This document shows, in pieces, positions 25,969 through 34,565 of a stretch of DNA of 64,000 nt (position 1 is its first letter; each line of letters opens with the position of its first letter). The DNA comes from Arachidicoccus sp. BS20 (lineage in GTDB: Bacteria > Bacteroidota > Bacteroidia > Chitinophagales > Chitinophagaceae). Under the pieces are notes generated by a model. The model saw only the letters and a list, made by a program, of their open reading frames with translations. It searched no databases and was not told where the DNA came from. The stretch is from the NCBI RefSeq assembly GCF_001659705.1, contig NZ_CP015971.1, positions 1,364,001 to 1,428,000 of the forward strand, read 5' to 3'. A program made the position numbers and the translations under genes.

Positions 25969-26195
25969 TGATTGAACATTTTTCTGTTTTGTAAAAATGT
26001 TTCGTATTGTTCGTCGGACATAGTTGGCCCGTTCAAAAGCAATGTTTGCAAATCATTTTTCTTTTGTGCACTTGCTTTGTTTTTGGAAGAATTTTTCTTT
26101 TCCAAAAAACTTTTCAGCTGCACAATTTTACTTTCGGGTAATTGTTTTACCAATTCCACAATTTGTTCATATTTTATATCAACCATAAGTTCCAT
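25953..26195 (-). CDS. Antitoxin partner of the PIN toxin
   Basis: The 80-residue, charged, helix-rich protein (IKYEQIVELVKQLPESKIVQL, then KNSSKNKASAQKK, then MSDEQYETFLQNRKMFNQW) overlaps the PIN gene and precedes it, the usual antitoxin position. I do not see a ribbon-helix-helix domain; it resembles the short helical antitoxins found beside Bacteroidota PIN toxins. The start may be the ATG at 26186. Its own promoter element lies at 26214-26221. Confidence 0.75.
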   Translation of the reverse strand: MELMVDIKYEQIVELVKQLPESKIVQLKSFLEKKNSSKNKASAQKKNDLQTLLLNGPTMSDEQYETFLQNRKMFNQWRTK

Positions 26196-26213
26196 AAAAC
26201 AAATTTAATAATA

Positions 26214-26221
26214 CAAAGGTA
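26214..26221 (-). promoter_or_regulatory. Promoter -7 element of the PIN module and downstream sufSET
   Basis: The minus strand reads TACCTTTG, 18 bases upstream of the antitoxin ATG and directly after the sufD-side terminator. Confidence 0.7.
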
Positions 26222-26252
26222 AACAAAAACCACAGCGAAAATTGCTGTGGTT
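26221..26252 (-). terminator. Terminator between sufD and the PIN module
   Basis: AACCACAGC and GCTGTGGTT (26228-26236 and 26244-26252) form a 9-bp stem. The minus strand continues TTTTTGTTT. Its U-tract end touches the next promoter element. Confidence 0.75.
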
Positions 26253-26280
26253 GAAGTAATGACATAAAAATGAATTTGCT

Positions 26281-26380
26281 ATGCGAAGCGTCCTCGCTTC
26301 GCATCTTTATTATATTGCTTCTTAGCGATTGTCGCCATGAGGTGACAGAATAATCGTGTGAAGCGTCGTCGGCTTCACAC
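26281..26380. repeat. Two REP-like hairpins downstream of sufD
   Basis: ATGCGAAGCG/CGCTTCGCAT (26281-26304) and GTGTGAAGC/GCTTCACAC (26356-26380) are GC-rich hairpins with similar GAAGCGTC loop edges. They look like related mobile palindromes and may protect or end the sufBCD transcript. Confidence 0.6.
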
Positions 26381-26389
26381 AGCAGCCAA

Positions 26390-27769
26390 TTATAATTCTT
26401 TTTGCGCTTTCTCAATCGTATCTTCAATCAAATGTTCCAGATAACTGCGCAAGGCTTCATTCTTGATTTTTTCCGTTACATCAAACATAAACGCATTGAC
26501 CAACATACTCTTTGCGCTTTCTTCGCCTACACCGCGCGAACGCAGATAAAATAAGGATTCTTCGTTGAATTGACCAACCGTGCTTCCATGACTGCACTTC
26601 ACATCATCGGCAAAAATTTCGAGCTGCGGTTTTGAATTAATCACCGCATTCGGACTAAACAACAAATTATTATTCTGCTGGAAAGCATTGGTCTTTTGAG
26701 CAGGACGATGCACATAAATTTTTCCGTTGAACACGCCGCGACCGCCATCGAGAATCACACCTTTATACAATTGATTGCTTTCACAGTTCGGATATTTGTG
26801 GTCAATTTTTGAATGATTGTCCACCAAATGTTTATCGCCCACGAGATACAATCCGTACAAATGTGTTTCGGTATTTTTCCCGTCTAAAACCACGTTTAAA
26901 TTATTGCGCACCAAATCTGCCTGTGGCAACGTAATCGTATAATTATCGTAACGGCTGTTTTGCTCCTGTTCCACTTGCGTATGCACAATCCATCTTTCAT
27001 TGGCATTGCCTCGCTGAAAATGTGCGTGCCTGAAATACGCATTTTCTTCCACGAAAACTTCCGTAAAACTATTTACAAAAACCGTATCCTTGCTTATACA
27101 GACAGAAGTTTCAATAATATTACAAGCCGTGCCCTGCGCGAGTTTCACGATATTGCGCGGTTGCAGAAACACATTTTCTTTTTCGGAATAAACATGAATA
27201 ATCTGCAACGATTTATCCAACTGAAAGTTCTTTTTCAATTCGATAAAATAACCGTCTTCAAAGAAAGCCGTGTTCAATGCAGCAAAAGGAAACTTAGCAA
27301 CATCAATGGTTTTATTGACAAATTTATCAAAGCCTGCAATATTTTTTACTTCATCAATTGTTTGAATTTTTATATTTTCCGATGAAGGTAAATTTGAAAA
27401 TTCATGATTGATAACGCCGTTTACCAACACCAACAAATACGCATCCAAATTCGGAATGGTCGCTTTTTCAATTGCTTCCTGAATCGTTGATTGTTCTACT
27501 TCATTGCAAGAATGTAAAGCGTAGGATTCGTTCACAAACGGCGTGATATTGGTAAAACGCCATTCTTCATTTTTCGTTGTGGGGAAATTTTGTTGTGCAA
27601 ACAAATCGAACGCCGCTTTGCGTTTCGCAAGCAACGACGTACTTTCCGTGTGTTCAAACTGAGCATACACCTGACCGAATGATTCCGTCAACGTATCGTA
27701 CAAATTCTTTTTTTCCATGCGGTCAGTCGTTCTCTGTTTCGTTATGTCTATTTCTTTCAACATTGTCAT
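26390..27769 (-). CDS. sufD: SufD scaffold component
   Basis: SufD pairs with SufB in the SufBC2D scaffold that assembles Fe-S clusters. The 459-residue protein shows the N-terminal SufD helix region (FPTTKNEEWRFTNITPF) and the beta-helix core ending in DVKCSHGSTVGQFNEESLFY followed by LRSRGVGEESAKSMLV. It starts 10 bases after sufC. Confidence 0.95.
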   Translation of the reverse strand: MTMLKEIDITKQRTTDRMEKKNLYDTLTESFGQVYAQFEHTESTSLLAKRKAAFDLFAQQNFPTTKNEEWRFTNITPFVNESYALHSCNEVEQSTIQEAIEKATIPNLDAYLLVLVNGVINHEFSNLPSSENIKIQTIDEVKNIAGFDKFVNKTIDVAKFPFAALNTAFFEDGYFIELKKNFQLDKSLQIIHVYSEKENVFLQPRNIVKLAQGTACNIIETSVCISKDTVFVNSFTEVFVEENAYFRHAHFQRGNANERWIVHTQVEQEQNSRYDNYTITLPQADLVRNNLNVVLDGKNTETHLYGLYLVGDKHLVDNHSKIDHKYPNCESNQLYKGVILDGGRGVFNGKIYVHRPAQKTNAFQQNNNLLFSPNAVINSKPQLEIFADDVKCSHGSTVGQFNEESLFYLRSRGVGEESAKSMLVNAFMFDVTEKIKNEALRSYLEHLIEDTIEKAQKEL

Positions 27770-27779
27770 TCAAAATAAT

Positions 27780-28538
27780 TTAAGAAAGCACTTTATTTTC
27801 TTCCTTAATCCAATCGTAACCTTTTTCTTCGAGTTCCAAAGCCAGCTCTTTTCCGCCCGATTTCACGATGCGGCCGTTGTATAATACATGAACAAAATCG
27901 GGAACAATGTATTCCAACAATCTTTGATAGTGCGTAATTAAAACAAACGCATTGTCTTTGCTGCGCAACTTATTTACGCCATTCGCAACAATGCGTAACG
28001 CATCAATGTCTAACCCCGAATCGGTTTCATCCAAAATGGACAGTTTAGGTTCAAGCATCGCGAGTTGCAAAATTTCGTTACGTTTCTTTTCGCCGCCCGA
28101 AAAACCTTCGTTCAAAGAACGATTGACGAGCTTCGCATCAAACTCAACCAACTGTTGTTTTTCTTTGGTTAATTTCAAAAAAGATTTTGCATCCAACGGT
28201 TCAAGTCCTCGATATGTGCGGATTTCATTCAATGCCGTTTTCAAAAAATTGATATTCGACACGCCCGGAATTTCAACAGGATATTGAAACGCAAGAAACA
28301 CGCCTTCACGTGCACGGTCTTCGGGCGAAAGTTCCAACAAATCTTTTCCGTCCAACGTAGCCGAACCTTCTGTAACTGTATAGTTTTCGCGTCCTGCCAA
28401 CACTGAAGCCAATGAACTTTTTCCCGAACCGTTCGGTCCCATAATCGCATGAACTTCGCCTGCATTCACTTCCAAATTAATGCCTTTCAAAATCTGCTTG
28501 TCTTCAACCGAAGCGTGTAAATTTTTTATTGATAACAT
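27780..28538 (-). CDS. sufC: SufC ATPase
   Basis: SufC is the ABC-type ATPase of the Fe-S scaffold. In its 252 residues are Walker A GPNGSGKSSL, a signature motif in the form NEGFSGGEKKRNEIL, Walker B LSILDETDSGLDIDA and the H-loop LITHYQRL. It is separated from sufB by a YoeB-type toxin-antitoxin pair; the toxin gene ends 17 bases before it. Confidence 0.97.
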   Translation of the reverse strand: MLSIKNLHASVEDKQILKGINLEVNAGEVHAIMGPNGSGKSSLASVLAGRENYTVTEGSATLDGKDLLELSPEDRAREGVFLAFQYPVEIPGVSNINFLKTALNEIRTYRGLEPLDAKSFLKLTKEKQQLVEFDAKLVNRSLNEGFSGGEKKRNEILQLAMLEPKLSILDETDSGLDIDALRIVANGVNKLRSKDNAFVLITHYQRLLEYIVPDFVHVLYNGRIVKSGGKELALELEEKGYDWIKEENKVLS

Positions 28539-28555
28539 ATTTTACTAAATACTCT

Positions 28556-28831
28556 TTATAAATTATAATGCCCTTTTAACGATAAAATAGATAAAACCGA
28601 ATCTTCTACTTTATAAATAATGTGATAAATCAATCTGTCTTCCTTTGTAATTCTTCTCGACCAAAATCCTGAAAGATTTTCTTTTAATGCTTCGGGTTTT
28701 CCGATTCCTTCATATGGATGAATCAAAATATCTTCAATCAATTCCGAAATCTTTTTCTGAACTTTTTTATTACCCGATTTCTTCCAAAAGTCAAGGTCTT
28801 GCTTTGCTTTACTGGAATAAATTATTTCCAT
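28556..28831 (-). CDS. YoeB/Txe-family toxin inside the suf operon
   Basis: The 91-residue protein matches the Txe/YoeB branch of the RelE superfamily: DLDFWKKSGNKKVQKKISEL, GIGKPEALKENLSGFWSRRI and a C-terminal KGHY. YoeB toxins cleave mRNA at the ribosome. It overlaps its antitoxin gene by 10 bases and sits between sufB and sufC with no promoter of its own that I can see. Confidence 0.92.
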   Translation of the reverse strand: MEIIYSSKAKQDLDFWKKSGNKKVQKKISELIEDILIHPYEGIGKPEALKENLSGFWSRRITKEDRLIYHIIYKVEDSVLSILSLKGHYNL

Positions 28832-29022
28832 AAATCTTCCAAAGCAATTTTAATTCCGCGACCTTCTTCAATTTCCTTTTGTCCTTCTAAAATCTTCCGG
28901 ACAAATTCAGGATTATAACCTTTTTCTTTTTTCGTTTCAAACTTGATATTCAACGCTTTCATAAAAGCCTTTACAGCTTTTGATTGCTCCTGATTTTCGG
29001 TATGAATTAATATTGTTTCCAT
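28822..29022 (-). CDS. Antitoxin partner of the YoeB-type toxin
   Basis: The 66-residue acidic and basic mixed protein (TILIHTENQEQSKAVKAFMK, then KGYNPEFVRKILEGQKEIEEG) precedes and overlaps the toxin gene. It resembles the DUF2683-like antitoxins of Bacteroidota. It begins 18 bases after the sufB stop codon, so it is read from the suf transcript. Confidence 0.8.
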   Translation of the reverse strand: METILIHTENQEQSKAVKAFMKALNIKFETKKEKGYNPEFVRKILEGQKEIEEGRGIKIALEDLWK

Positions 29023-29040
29023 AACAAAAGAATTTTCAAA

Positions 29041-30522
29041 TTATCCAACACTTCCTTCCAGCGTCAAGCTCAACAATTTCTGCGCTTCCACCGCAAACTC
29101 CATCGGCAGTTGATTCAACACTTCGCGTGCATAACCGTTTACAATCATTCCCACGGCTTGTTCTGTATCGATGCCGCGCTGGTTGAGATAAAAAATCTGG
29201 TCTTCGCCTATTTTTGAAGTCGTCGCTTCATGCTCAACGGTTGCCGTATTATTTTTCGATTCGATATACGGAAAAGTATGTGCGCCGCACAAATCGCCAA
29301 TCAGCAAAGAATCGCATTGCGTAAAGTTGCGCGCGTTCTCGGCTTTGCTTCCAACCTGCACCAAACCGCGATAACTGTTTTGCCCGAAACCCGCGGAAAT
29401 GCCTTTGGAAATAATGCGGCTGCGCGTATTTTTTCCTAAATGATAAATCTTTGTTCCCGTATCTGCAACCTGATGATTTTTGGTAACGGCAACGGAATAA
29501 AATTCACCTACGGAATTATCGCCCTGCAAAATTACGCTCGGATATTTCCATGTAATCGCAGAACCTGTTTCCACTTGCGTCCACGAAATTTTGGAATTTA
29601 CACCGCGACACGCGCCGCGCTTTGTTACAAAATTATAAATGCCGCCTTTGCCGTCTTTATCGCCGGGATACCAATTCTGAACTGTTGAATATTTTATTTC
29701 CGCATTGTCCAACGCAATCAATTCCACAACTGCCGCGTGCAACTGGTTTTCGTCGCGGCGCGGCGCCGTGCAACCTTCGAGATAACTTACATACGCGCCT
29801 TCATCGGCGATGATTAACGTGCGTTCAAACTGTCCTGTATTTTCCGTATTAATTCTGAAATAAGTGGACAATTCCATTGGGCAACGAACGCCTTTAGGAA
29901 CATACACAAACGAACCGTCGGAAAAAACCGCAGCATTTAAAGAACTGAATTTATTGTCTGACGACGGAACAACGGAGCCTAAATATTTTTTTACCAAATC
30001 GGGATGCTCTCTCACAGCTTCGCTGATGGAACAGAAAATAATTCCCAATTTGCTCAATTCTTCTTTGTAAGTTGTCGCAACCGAAACGCTGTCGAAAACC
30101 GCGTCCACAGCCACTTTCGGCAGATTTGTTTCTTCAACGCCTGCCAATATTTTTTGTTCGCTCAAAGGAATGCCGAGCTTCGCAAATGTTTCGAGCAATT
30201 CAGGATCAACTTCATCAAGACTTTCCAGTTTCTTTTTATTTTTCGGCGCAGCATAATAAGAAATTCCCTGAATATTTACTTCGGGCATTTCAAAATTTTG
30301 CCATGTTGGAAACGCTTGCTTTTGAAAAGTGTGTAATGCTTTCAAACGCCATTCGAGCAACCATTCCGGCTCGTTTTTTTTCGTAGAAATAAACCGTACA
30401 ACTTCATCGTTCAGCCCTGCGGGAATAATGTCCATTTCAATATCTGTCGTAAAGCCGTATTCGTATTCCTGCGTGGAAATGCGGTCTAAAATATCTTCGT
30501 CTTTTTCTTTTATATTCGGCAT
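29041..30522 (-). CDS. sufB: SufB scaffold component
   Basis: SufB is the main site of cluster assembly. The 493-residue protein carries [40 protein letters not shown], and the C-terminal [20 protein letters not shown]. It is the first gene of the sufB-TA-sufC-sufD block, with an IscA/SufA-type carrier gene 155 bases upstream on the same strand. Confidence 0.97.
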   Translation of the reverse strand: MPNIKEKDEDILDRISTQEYEYGFTTDIEMDIIPAGLNDEVVRFISTKKNEPEWLLEWRLKALHTFQKQAFPTWQNFEMPEVNIQGISYYAAPKNKKKLESLDEVDPELLETFAKLGIPLSEQKILAGVEETNLPKVAVDAVFDSVSVATTYKEELSKLGIIFCSISEAVREHPDLVKKYLGSVVPSSDNKFSSLNAAVFSDGSFVYVPKGVRCPMELSTYFRINTENTGQFERTLIIADEGAYVSYLEGCTAPRRDENQLHAAVVELIALDNAEIKYSTVQNWYPGDKDGKGGIYNFVTKRGACRGVNSKISWTQVETGSAITWKYPSVILQGDNSVGEFYSVAVTKNHQVADTGTKIYHLGKNTRSRIISKGISAGFGQNSYRGLVQVGSKAENARNFTQCDSLLIGDLCGAHTFPYIESKNNTATVEHEATTSKIGEDQIFYLNQRGIDTEQAVGMIVNGYAREVLNQLPMEFAVEAQKLLSLTLEGSVG

Positions 30523-30556
30523 AAAAAATAAGTCAAAATAATTTTTAAATAATTAA

Positions 30557-30592
30557 AGAGATTGCCGCGCTTGCTCCTCACTCGCAATGACG
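30557..30592. repeat. REP-like element between the carrier gene and sufB
   Basis: The stretch GAGATTGCCGCGC...CTCGCAATGACG belongs to the widespread GTCATTGCGA/GAGGAATCTC palindrome family, also seen at 46976-47112 and 49114-49150. Confidence 0.55.
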
Positions 30593-30677
30593 TGCAAAGG
30601 TCTTCCGTCATTTCAATCACTCTCAATTTTATCATTCTGCCAATCATGTCAATCAGCAAAATCATTCAAATCATGGT

Positions 30678-31004
30678 TTATACTGCAAAACTTTCGCCGC
30701 AACTGCACGTGCGTGTAGCATTCGGATTGTTGAAAAATAATCCTTTGCTGTTCAGTCCGCCGGTGTAATCCAACTCTGTTCCGAACAAATAAAGCAAACT
30801 TTTTTTGTCCACTAAAACCGTGATGCCTTTATCGGTAAAAACTTCGTCGTCCGGTCGCTTTTCGGAATCGAAATCTAACTGATATTCCAAGCCCGAACAA
30901 CCGCCGCCGCGCACGCCTACACGCACAAATTTTTCTTTGCCCGAAGGCACGTCTTTCATCAGGTTTTCAATATATGTTTTTGCTGATTCTGAAACGGTAA
31001 TCAT
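30678..31004 (-). CDS. A-type Fe-S carrier protein (IscA/SufA/ErpA family)
   Basis: The 108-residue protein has the three conserved cysteines of A-type carriers, one in GGGCSGLEYQL and two in the C-terminal RTCSCGESF. It receives Fe-S clusters from the scaffold and hands them to target proteins. It is the most upstream suf-related gene. Which paralog (IscA, SufA, ErpA) it corresponds to cannot be decided from sequence alone. Confidence 0.94.
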   Translation of the reverse strand: MITVSESAKTYIENLMKDVPSGKEKFVRVGVRGGGCSGLEYQLDFDSEKRPDDEVFTDKGITVLVDKKSLLYLFGTELDYTGGLNSKGLFFNNPNATRTCSCGESFAV

Positions 31005-31156
31005 GATTCACAATTTTTTATTTTCAAAACGGGAACTTACGTCCCAGTTTGATTTGCGAAGTTACGAACAGAAATCTACATTATTAAATTCCGCCTCTTA
31101 AAATAAAAAGATTTGATATTCGTATGACAAATAAATTCCATCTATCAGAAGATAGA

Positions 31157-31179
31157 CAAAAAACAATCTTTTGCGATTG
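31157..31179 (-). terminator. Terminator of kup
   Basis: CAATC and GATTG (31164-31168 and 31175-31179) form a short stem. The minus strand continues TTTTTTG. It lies 50 bases after the kup stop. A further small hairpin, CTATC-agaa-GATAG, is at 31142-31155. Confidence 0.6.
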
Positions 31180-31229
31180 ACAACAAAAGGTTCTTAATAT
31201 AAGTTCCGTGTGCTTAAAATTTTAAATAA

Positions 31230-33221
31230 TCACACTTCTTCGCCGCGTGGATATACTCTTTTCAGGTTCATATTACGCGAAGGCGAAACAATCAGTGGAA
31301 ATTTCTCTACATGCACATAACTTGGGTCTAAACCAAAACCACGCTCTTCACTCAGACTGATGCGTTTAAGCCAAAAATAACAACGCATTATCAACTTTTC
31401 GGAAAAAGGCAGTTCATTGTCGGTAGAAAGGAATTTTTCCAAAACGATGAACCGGAAATCGCCTGCTACATTACTTCTCTCCAAGCTGTCATAACGGCTT
31501 GTAATATTCACTTCTTTATTTGCATATAATTCTTCTACTACACGCTTCATCATCAGTTGAATTTTTTGTTCTACGCGAAAGCCAAGCCTGAATTCAACAC
31601 GAATAATATCATTCGGAATAATATGCTCTACAGAAAATTCTGTTGTATAAGGGTCGTCCAAAATATCTACATGAACGAACCAATAAATATCTGCGCGCTT
31701 CGGTTTCCGGTTAAGAATGGAATAAATGATTTTGTGCTCTATTTCTTTCGGATTATTCGCGCTGGTCATATACACCAAATGCGTGGAATACATAGGAATC
31801 GATTTATCGTTGCTCAATTCCTGAATCATGGGGATATAATGTTCCAAACGAACAAATTCCACGTAGCGGTTTTTGATTTTCCGGCTTCTGTACCAGATAT
31901 ACATCACGCCGAACAATATGCCGCCAACGATAATGGCTACATAACCACCATGCGGAAATTTATTAAGATTAGCTCCGAGAAAAGAAAATTCAATAAGCAG
32001 GTAAACAAATAAATACAGAACAACCCAGCGTTTCTTAGAACGGCGTCCAATCAAATAATTAGCAAACAAAATAGAAGTACTAATCATACACAGCGTGATT
32101 GCCAAGCCGTAAGCCGCTTCCATTTTATCGGAGCTTCTGAAATGCAATACAATACACAAACACCCTACCCACAACAATGTGTTGATTCCCGGAATAAAAA
32201 CCTGCCCTTTTTCTTCCGTCGGATATTTAATTTTCATTTTGGGCCAAAGATTCAACCGGATGGCTTCCGAAATCAGGGTAAATGACCCGGAAATCAATGC
32301 CTGTGATGCAATTACGGCTGCCCCCGTCGCTATAAATATTCCAAAAATCCTGAAGCTTTGCGGCATCATGGCGTAGAACGGATTTTGCGACAAATCAAGC
32401 GTGCCTGCACTATGCTGCTTCAGCAACCACGCACCTTGTCCCAAATAATTTATAATCAGGCAAATTTTCACAAAAACCCATGTCCAGTAGATGTTTTTTC
32501 TGCCCGCATGCCCCAAATCGGAATACAGGGCTTCCGCTCCCGTCGTACACAGAAACACCGCGCCTAATAACCAAAAACCACTCGGATAATCTATTATCAA
32601 ACGAACCGCATAATATGGATTGAATGCTTTAAAAATAGAAACGCTATCCACCAGGTGCATACTTCCAATGACAGCCATCATCAGGAACCAGGTAATCATT
32701 CCGGGACCAAACAATTTCCCGATATAATCTGTTCCGAACTGCTGCACAAAAAATAACATGCTGATAATAGTAATGGCAATAATCATTATCGGCGCAGGAT
32801 CGTTTTCCGGCAAAAAGCGGTGTAAATACGGGATTTGCCGCAAGCCTTCAATAGCCGATGTTACTGTAATCGGCGGCGTAATAATACCATCTGCCAAAAG
32901 CGCTGCACCACCTATCATGGCAGGTACAACAAGCCACTTCCGCTGCCGGCGTACCAAAGCGTACAAACTGAAAATACCACCTTCTCCCCTGTTATCTGCA
33001 CGCAAAGTAAGCACCACGTATTTAATAGTCGTTTGCAAGGTAAGCGTCCAGATAACGCAGGAAATCCCGCCAACGATTAACTCTTCAAACCTTCCGGGAA
33101 TAGAATCGCGCGTAATAGCACTCAAAACGTATAATGGCGAAGTTCCAATGTCTCCATAAATAATACCTAAAGCAATTACAAGACTTGCAAGAGATACTCG
33201 GTTGATATTTATTTTACTCAC
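31230..33221 (-). CDS. kup: KUP/HAK potassium uptake protein
   Basis: The protein imports potassium with protons. It has about 12 transmembrane helices in the first 450 residues, the family signature ALGIIYGDIGTSPLYV, and a soluble C-terminal tail. I place the start at the GTG at 33221 (VSKININRVSL), giving 663 residues. The open frame extends to a TTG at 33281, but the -7 element TATTTTTG at 33261-33268 lies downstream of that codon, so the longer product could not come from this promoter. The gene is divergent from a DUF6427-like membrane protein. Confidence 0.93.
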   Translation of the reverse strand: MSKININRVSLASLVIALGIIYGDIGTSPLYVLSAITRDSIPGRFEELIVGGISCVIWTLTLQTTIKYVVLTLRADNRGEGGIFSLYALVRRQRKWLVVPAMIGGAALLADGIITPPITVTSAIEGLRQIPYLHRFLPENDPAPIMIIAITIISMLFFVQQFGTDYIGKLFGPGMITWFLMMAVIGSMHLVDSVSIFKAFNPYYAVRLIIDYPSGFWLLGAVFLCTTGAEALYSDLGHAGRKNIYWTWVFVKICLIINYLGQGAWLLKQHSAGTLDLSQNPFYAMMPQSFRIFGIFIATGAAVIASQALISGSFTLISEAIRLNLWPKMKIKYPTEEKGQVFIPGINTLLWVGCLCIVLHFRSSDKMEAAYGLAITLCMISTSILFANYLIGRRSKKRWVVLYLFVYLLIEFSFLGANLNKFPHGGYVAIIVGGILFGVMYIWYRSRKIKNRYVEFVRLEHYIPMIQELSNDKSIPMYSTHLVYMTSANNPKEIEHKIIYSILNRKPKRADIYWFVHVDILDDPYTTEFSVEHIIPNDIIRVEFRLGFRVEQKIQLMMKRVVEELYANKEVNITSRYDSLERSNVAGDFRFIVLEKFLSTDNELPFSEKLIMRCYFWLKRISLSEERGFGLDPSYVHVEKFPLIVSPSRNMNLKRVYPRGEEV

Positions 33222-33260
33222 ACTTGAAGTAATTAGTGAAACAAATGTTTTCGATTTACT

Positions 33261-33268
33261 CAAAAATA
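33261..33268 (-). promoter_or_regulatory. kup promoter -7 element
   Basis: The minus strand reads TATTTTTG, 39 bases upstream of the GTG at 33221. It decides the kup start codon. Confidence 0.65.
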
Positions 33269-33344
33269 ATATCCAAAACAATCAAATATCTATCAAAAAC
33301 AGACAGCGAAAATAGCAGATAAAATAATTACATCCGTTAGTGAA

Positions 33345-33363
33345 CGGCTAATTATTTTAGCCG
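33345..33363. other. CTAA-N5-TTAG palindrome between kup and the DUF6427-like gene
   Basis: CGGCTAA-N5-TTAGCCG is a 7-bp perfect inverted repeat. Its core and spacer match the recA/S24 operators, but it has GC flanks and no T run. It could be a distant operator or just a hairpin. Confidence 0.35.
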
Positions 33364-33397
33364 TCAATAATGATTTGAACGTGTTTTCTACATCAGC

Positions 33398-33405
33398 TAT
33401 ATTTG
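33398..33405 (+). promoter_or_regulatory. Promoter of the DUF6427-like gene
   Basis: TATATTTG is preceded by TTTG at 33374-33377 with a 20-base spacer. This is a full match to the Bacteroidota -33/-7 promoter pattern. The GTG start lies 30 bases downstream. Confidence 0.75.
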
Positions 33406-33435
33406 CCGAACAATAAGCTATAACAACATCATACA

Positions 33436-34503
33436 GTGGTAAGCCTTTTTAAAGAAAAATCTTCAGCCGGCGTTTTCCGCCTCATTACGCTCAGCATTTT
33501 CGTGCATATACGCCTATTTTTTTTGCCTTCCATTGTAGCAGTACCGGACAAAAGCAACCTGTTGTATTCTTTAATGGCATCTCTGCAAAATATGCCGTCC
33601 GTTTTTATAGCATTAATATATCAGGCGCTTATTCTCATTCAGGCGCTTCGGCTCAATTATTTGCTAAGCAATTATCGCCTGTTTCCCAACACCAATTTTA
33701 CTCCGGCAATGTGTTTCGTTATATTTTCAGCGCTGCTGCCGCAATGGGAAAACGTAAGCGCCGCACTGATTGCAAACCTGTTTATCATTTTGTTGATAAA
33801 TATGCTGGTCAGATTGTATAACTCGCAACAACCGGTCAAGAGTGTTTTCAACTGCGGACTCACAGCCGGCTTATGTGCGCTTGTATTTCCGCCAGGTATT
33901 GCCATTGTTGTATTTGGGCTTATCTCGGTACTCATTTTGAGACCCGTAAAACTAAATGAACTTTTCGCCTATCTTACCGGAGCCATTTTGCCCTATTATT
34001 TTCTTGGAAGCATTCTTTTTCTTATCCAAGGCAACCTGAAACAAGCGGTTACTTACTTGCCGGCATCGAATTTGCACTGGCTTGTTCCTTCCGACAAAAC
34101 ATATTTTCTTATTGCAGGTATTGCCATTTTACTATGTGTAATTTTGGGTTTCGCGTATTTGCAGAATTATTTTGGCAAGCTGGTTATCTCCGCGCGTAAA
34201 CAATGGATTATTCTTGTATTACTTTTTGTGCTTTTGGCGCTTACAATTCCTTTTGTAAAAGACAAAGACTGGACAAGTGCGTGGTTTGTGGTAATACCCA
34301 CAGCATCAGCAGTTGCGGCAAATTTATTTTATTACAGTAAAAGAAAAATTGCCGTTGCACTTTTGTTCTGGCTGCTCATTATCGCTTGCCTGTTCAACAA
34401 TTTTGACGGAATGTCTTTGCTGCGCAGTTTAACGCCTCAAAAACCGCAAATCGAAATCAAAAAGAATACACAAAAACACCCACCCAACGCGAAAAAACTT
34501 TAG
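33436..34503 (+). CDS. DUF6427-like polytopic membrane protein
   Basis: The 355-residue protein is almost entirely hydrophobic, with about 9-10 transmembrane helices (for example SALLPQWENVSAALIANLF, GIAIVVFGLISVLILRP, ILVLLFVLLALTIPFV). It resembles the DUF6427 family of Bacteroidota, whose role is unknown. The start is a GTG that fits the strong promoter. The next gene, purQ, is 62 bases away and has its own promoter. Confidence 0.65.
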   Translation: MVSLFKEKSSAGVFRLITLSIFVHIRLFFLPSIVAVPDKSNLLYSLMASLQNMPSVFIALIYQALILIQALRLNYLLSNYRLFPNTNFTPAMCFVIFSALLPQWENVSAALIANLFIILLINMLVRLYNSQQPVKSVFNCGLTAGLCALVFPPGIAIVVFGLISVLILRPVKLNELFAYLTGAILPYYFLGSILFLIQGNLKQAVTYLPASNLHWLVPSDKTYFLIAGIAILLCVILGFAYLQNYFGKLVISARKQWIILVLLFVLLALTIPFVKDKDWTSAWFVVIPTASAVAANLFYYSKRKIAVALLFWLLIIACLFNNFDGMSLLRSLTPQKPQIEIKKNTQKHPPNAKKL

Positions 34504-34535
34504 CGTTTTCGGAGCTTAAAGTGCTGTTTAATTTT

Positions 34536-34543
34536 TACCTTTG
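34536..34543 (+). promoter_or_regulatory. purQ promoter -7 element
   Basis: TACCTTTG lies 22 bases before the ATG at 34566 and excludes the upstream in-frame start at 34521. Confidence 0.65.
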
Positions 34544-34565
34544 CGACTCAATAAACTTTCTCTCT

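Noticed and set aside
26179-26427. Minus-strand 82-codon frame across the end of sufD
   Set aside because: It overlaps the sufD coding end in another phase and runs over REP-like hairpins.
33345-33363. CTAA-N5-TTAG palindrome as a further operator of the S24 repressor
   Set aside because: The core and spacer match, but the flanking bases differ and neither neighbour is a DNA-repair gene. It is kept only as a weak feature.
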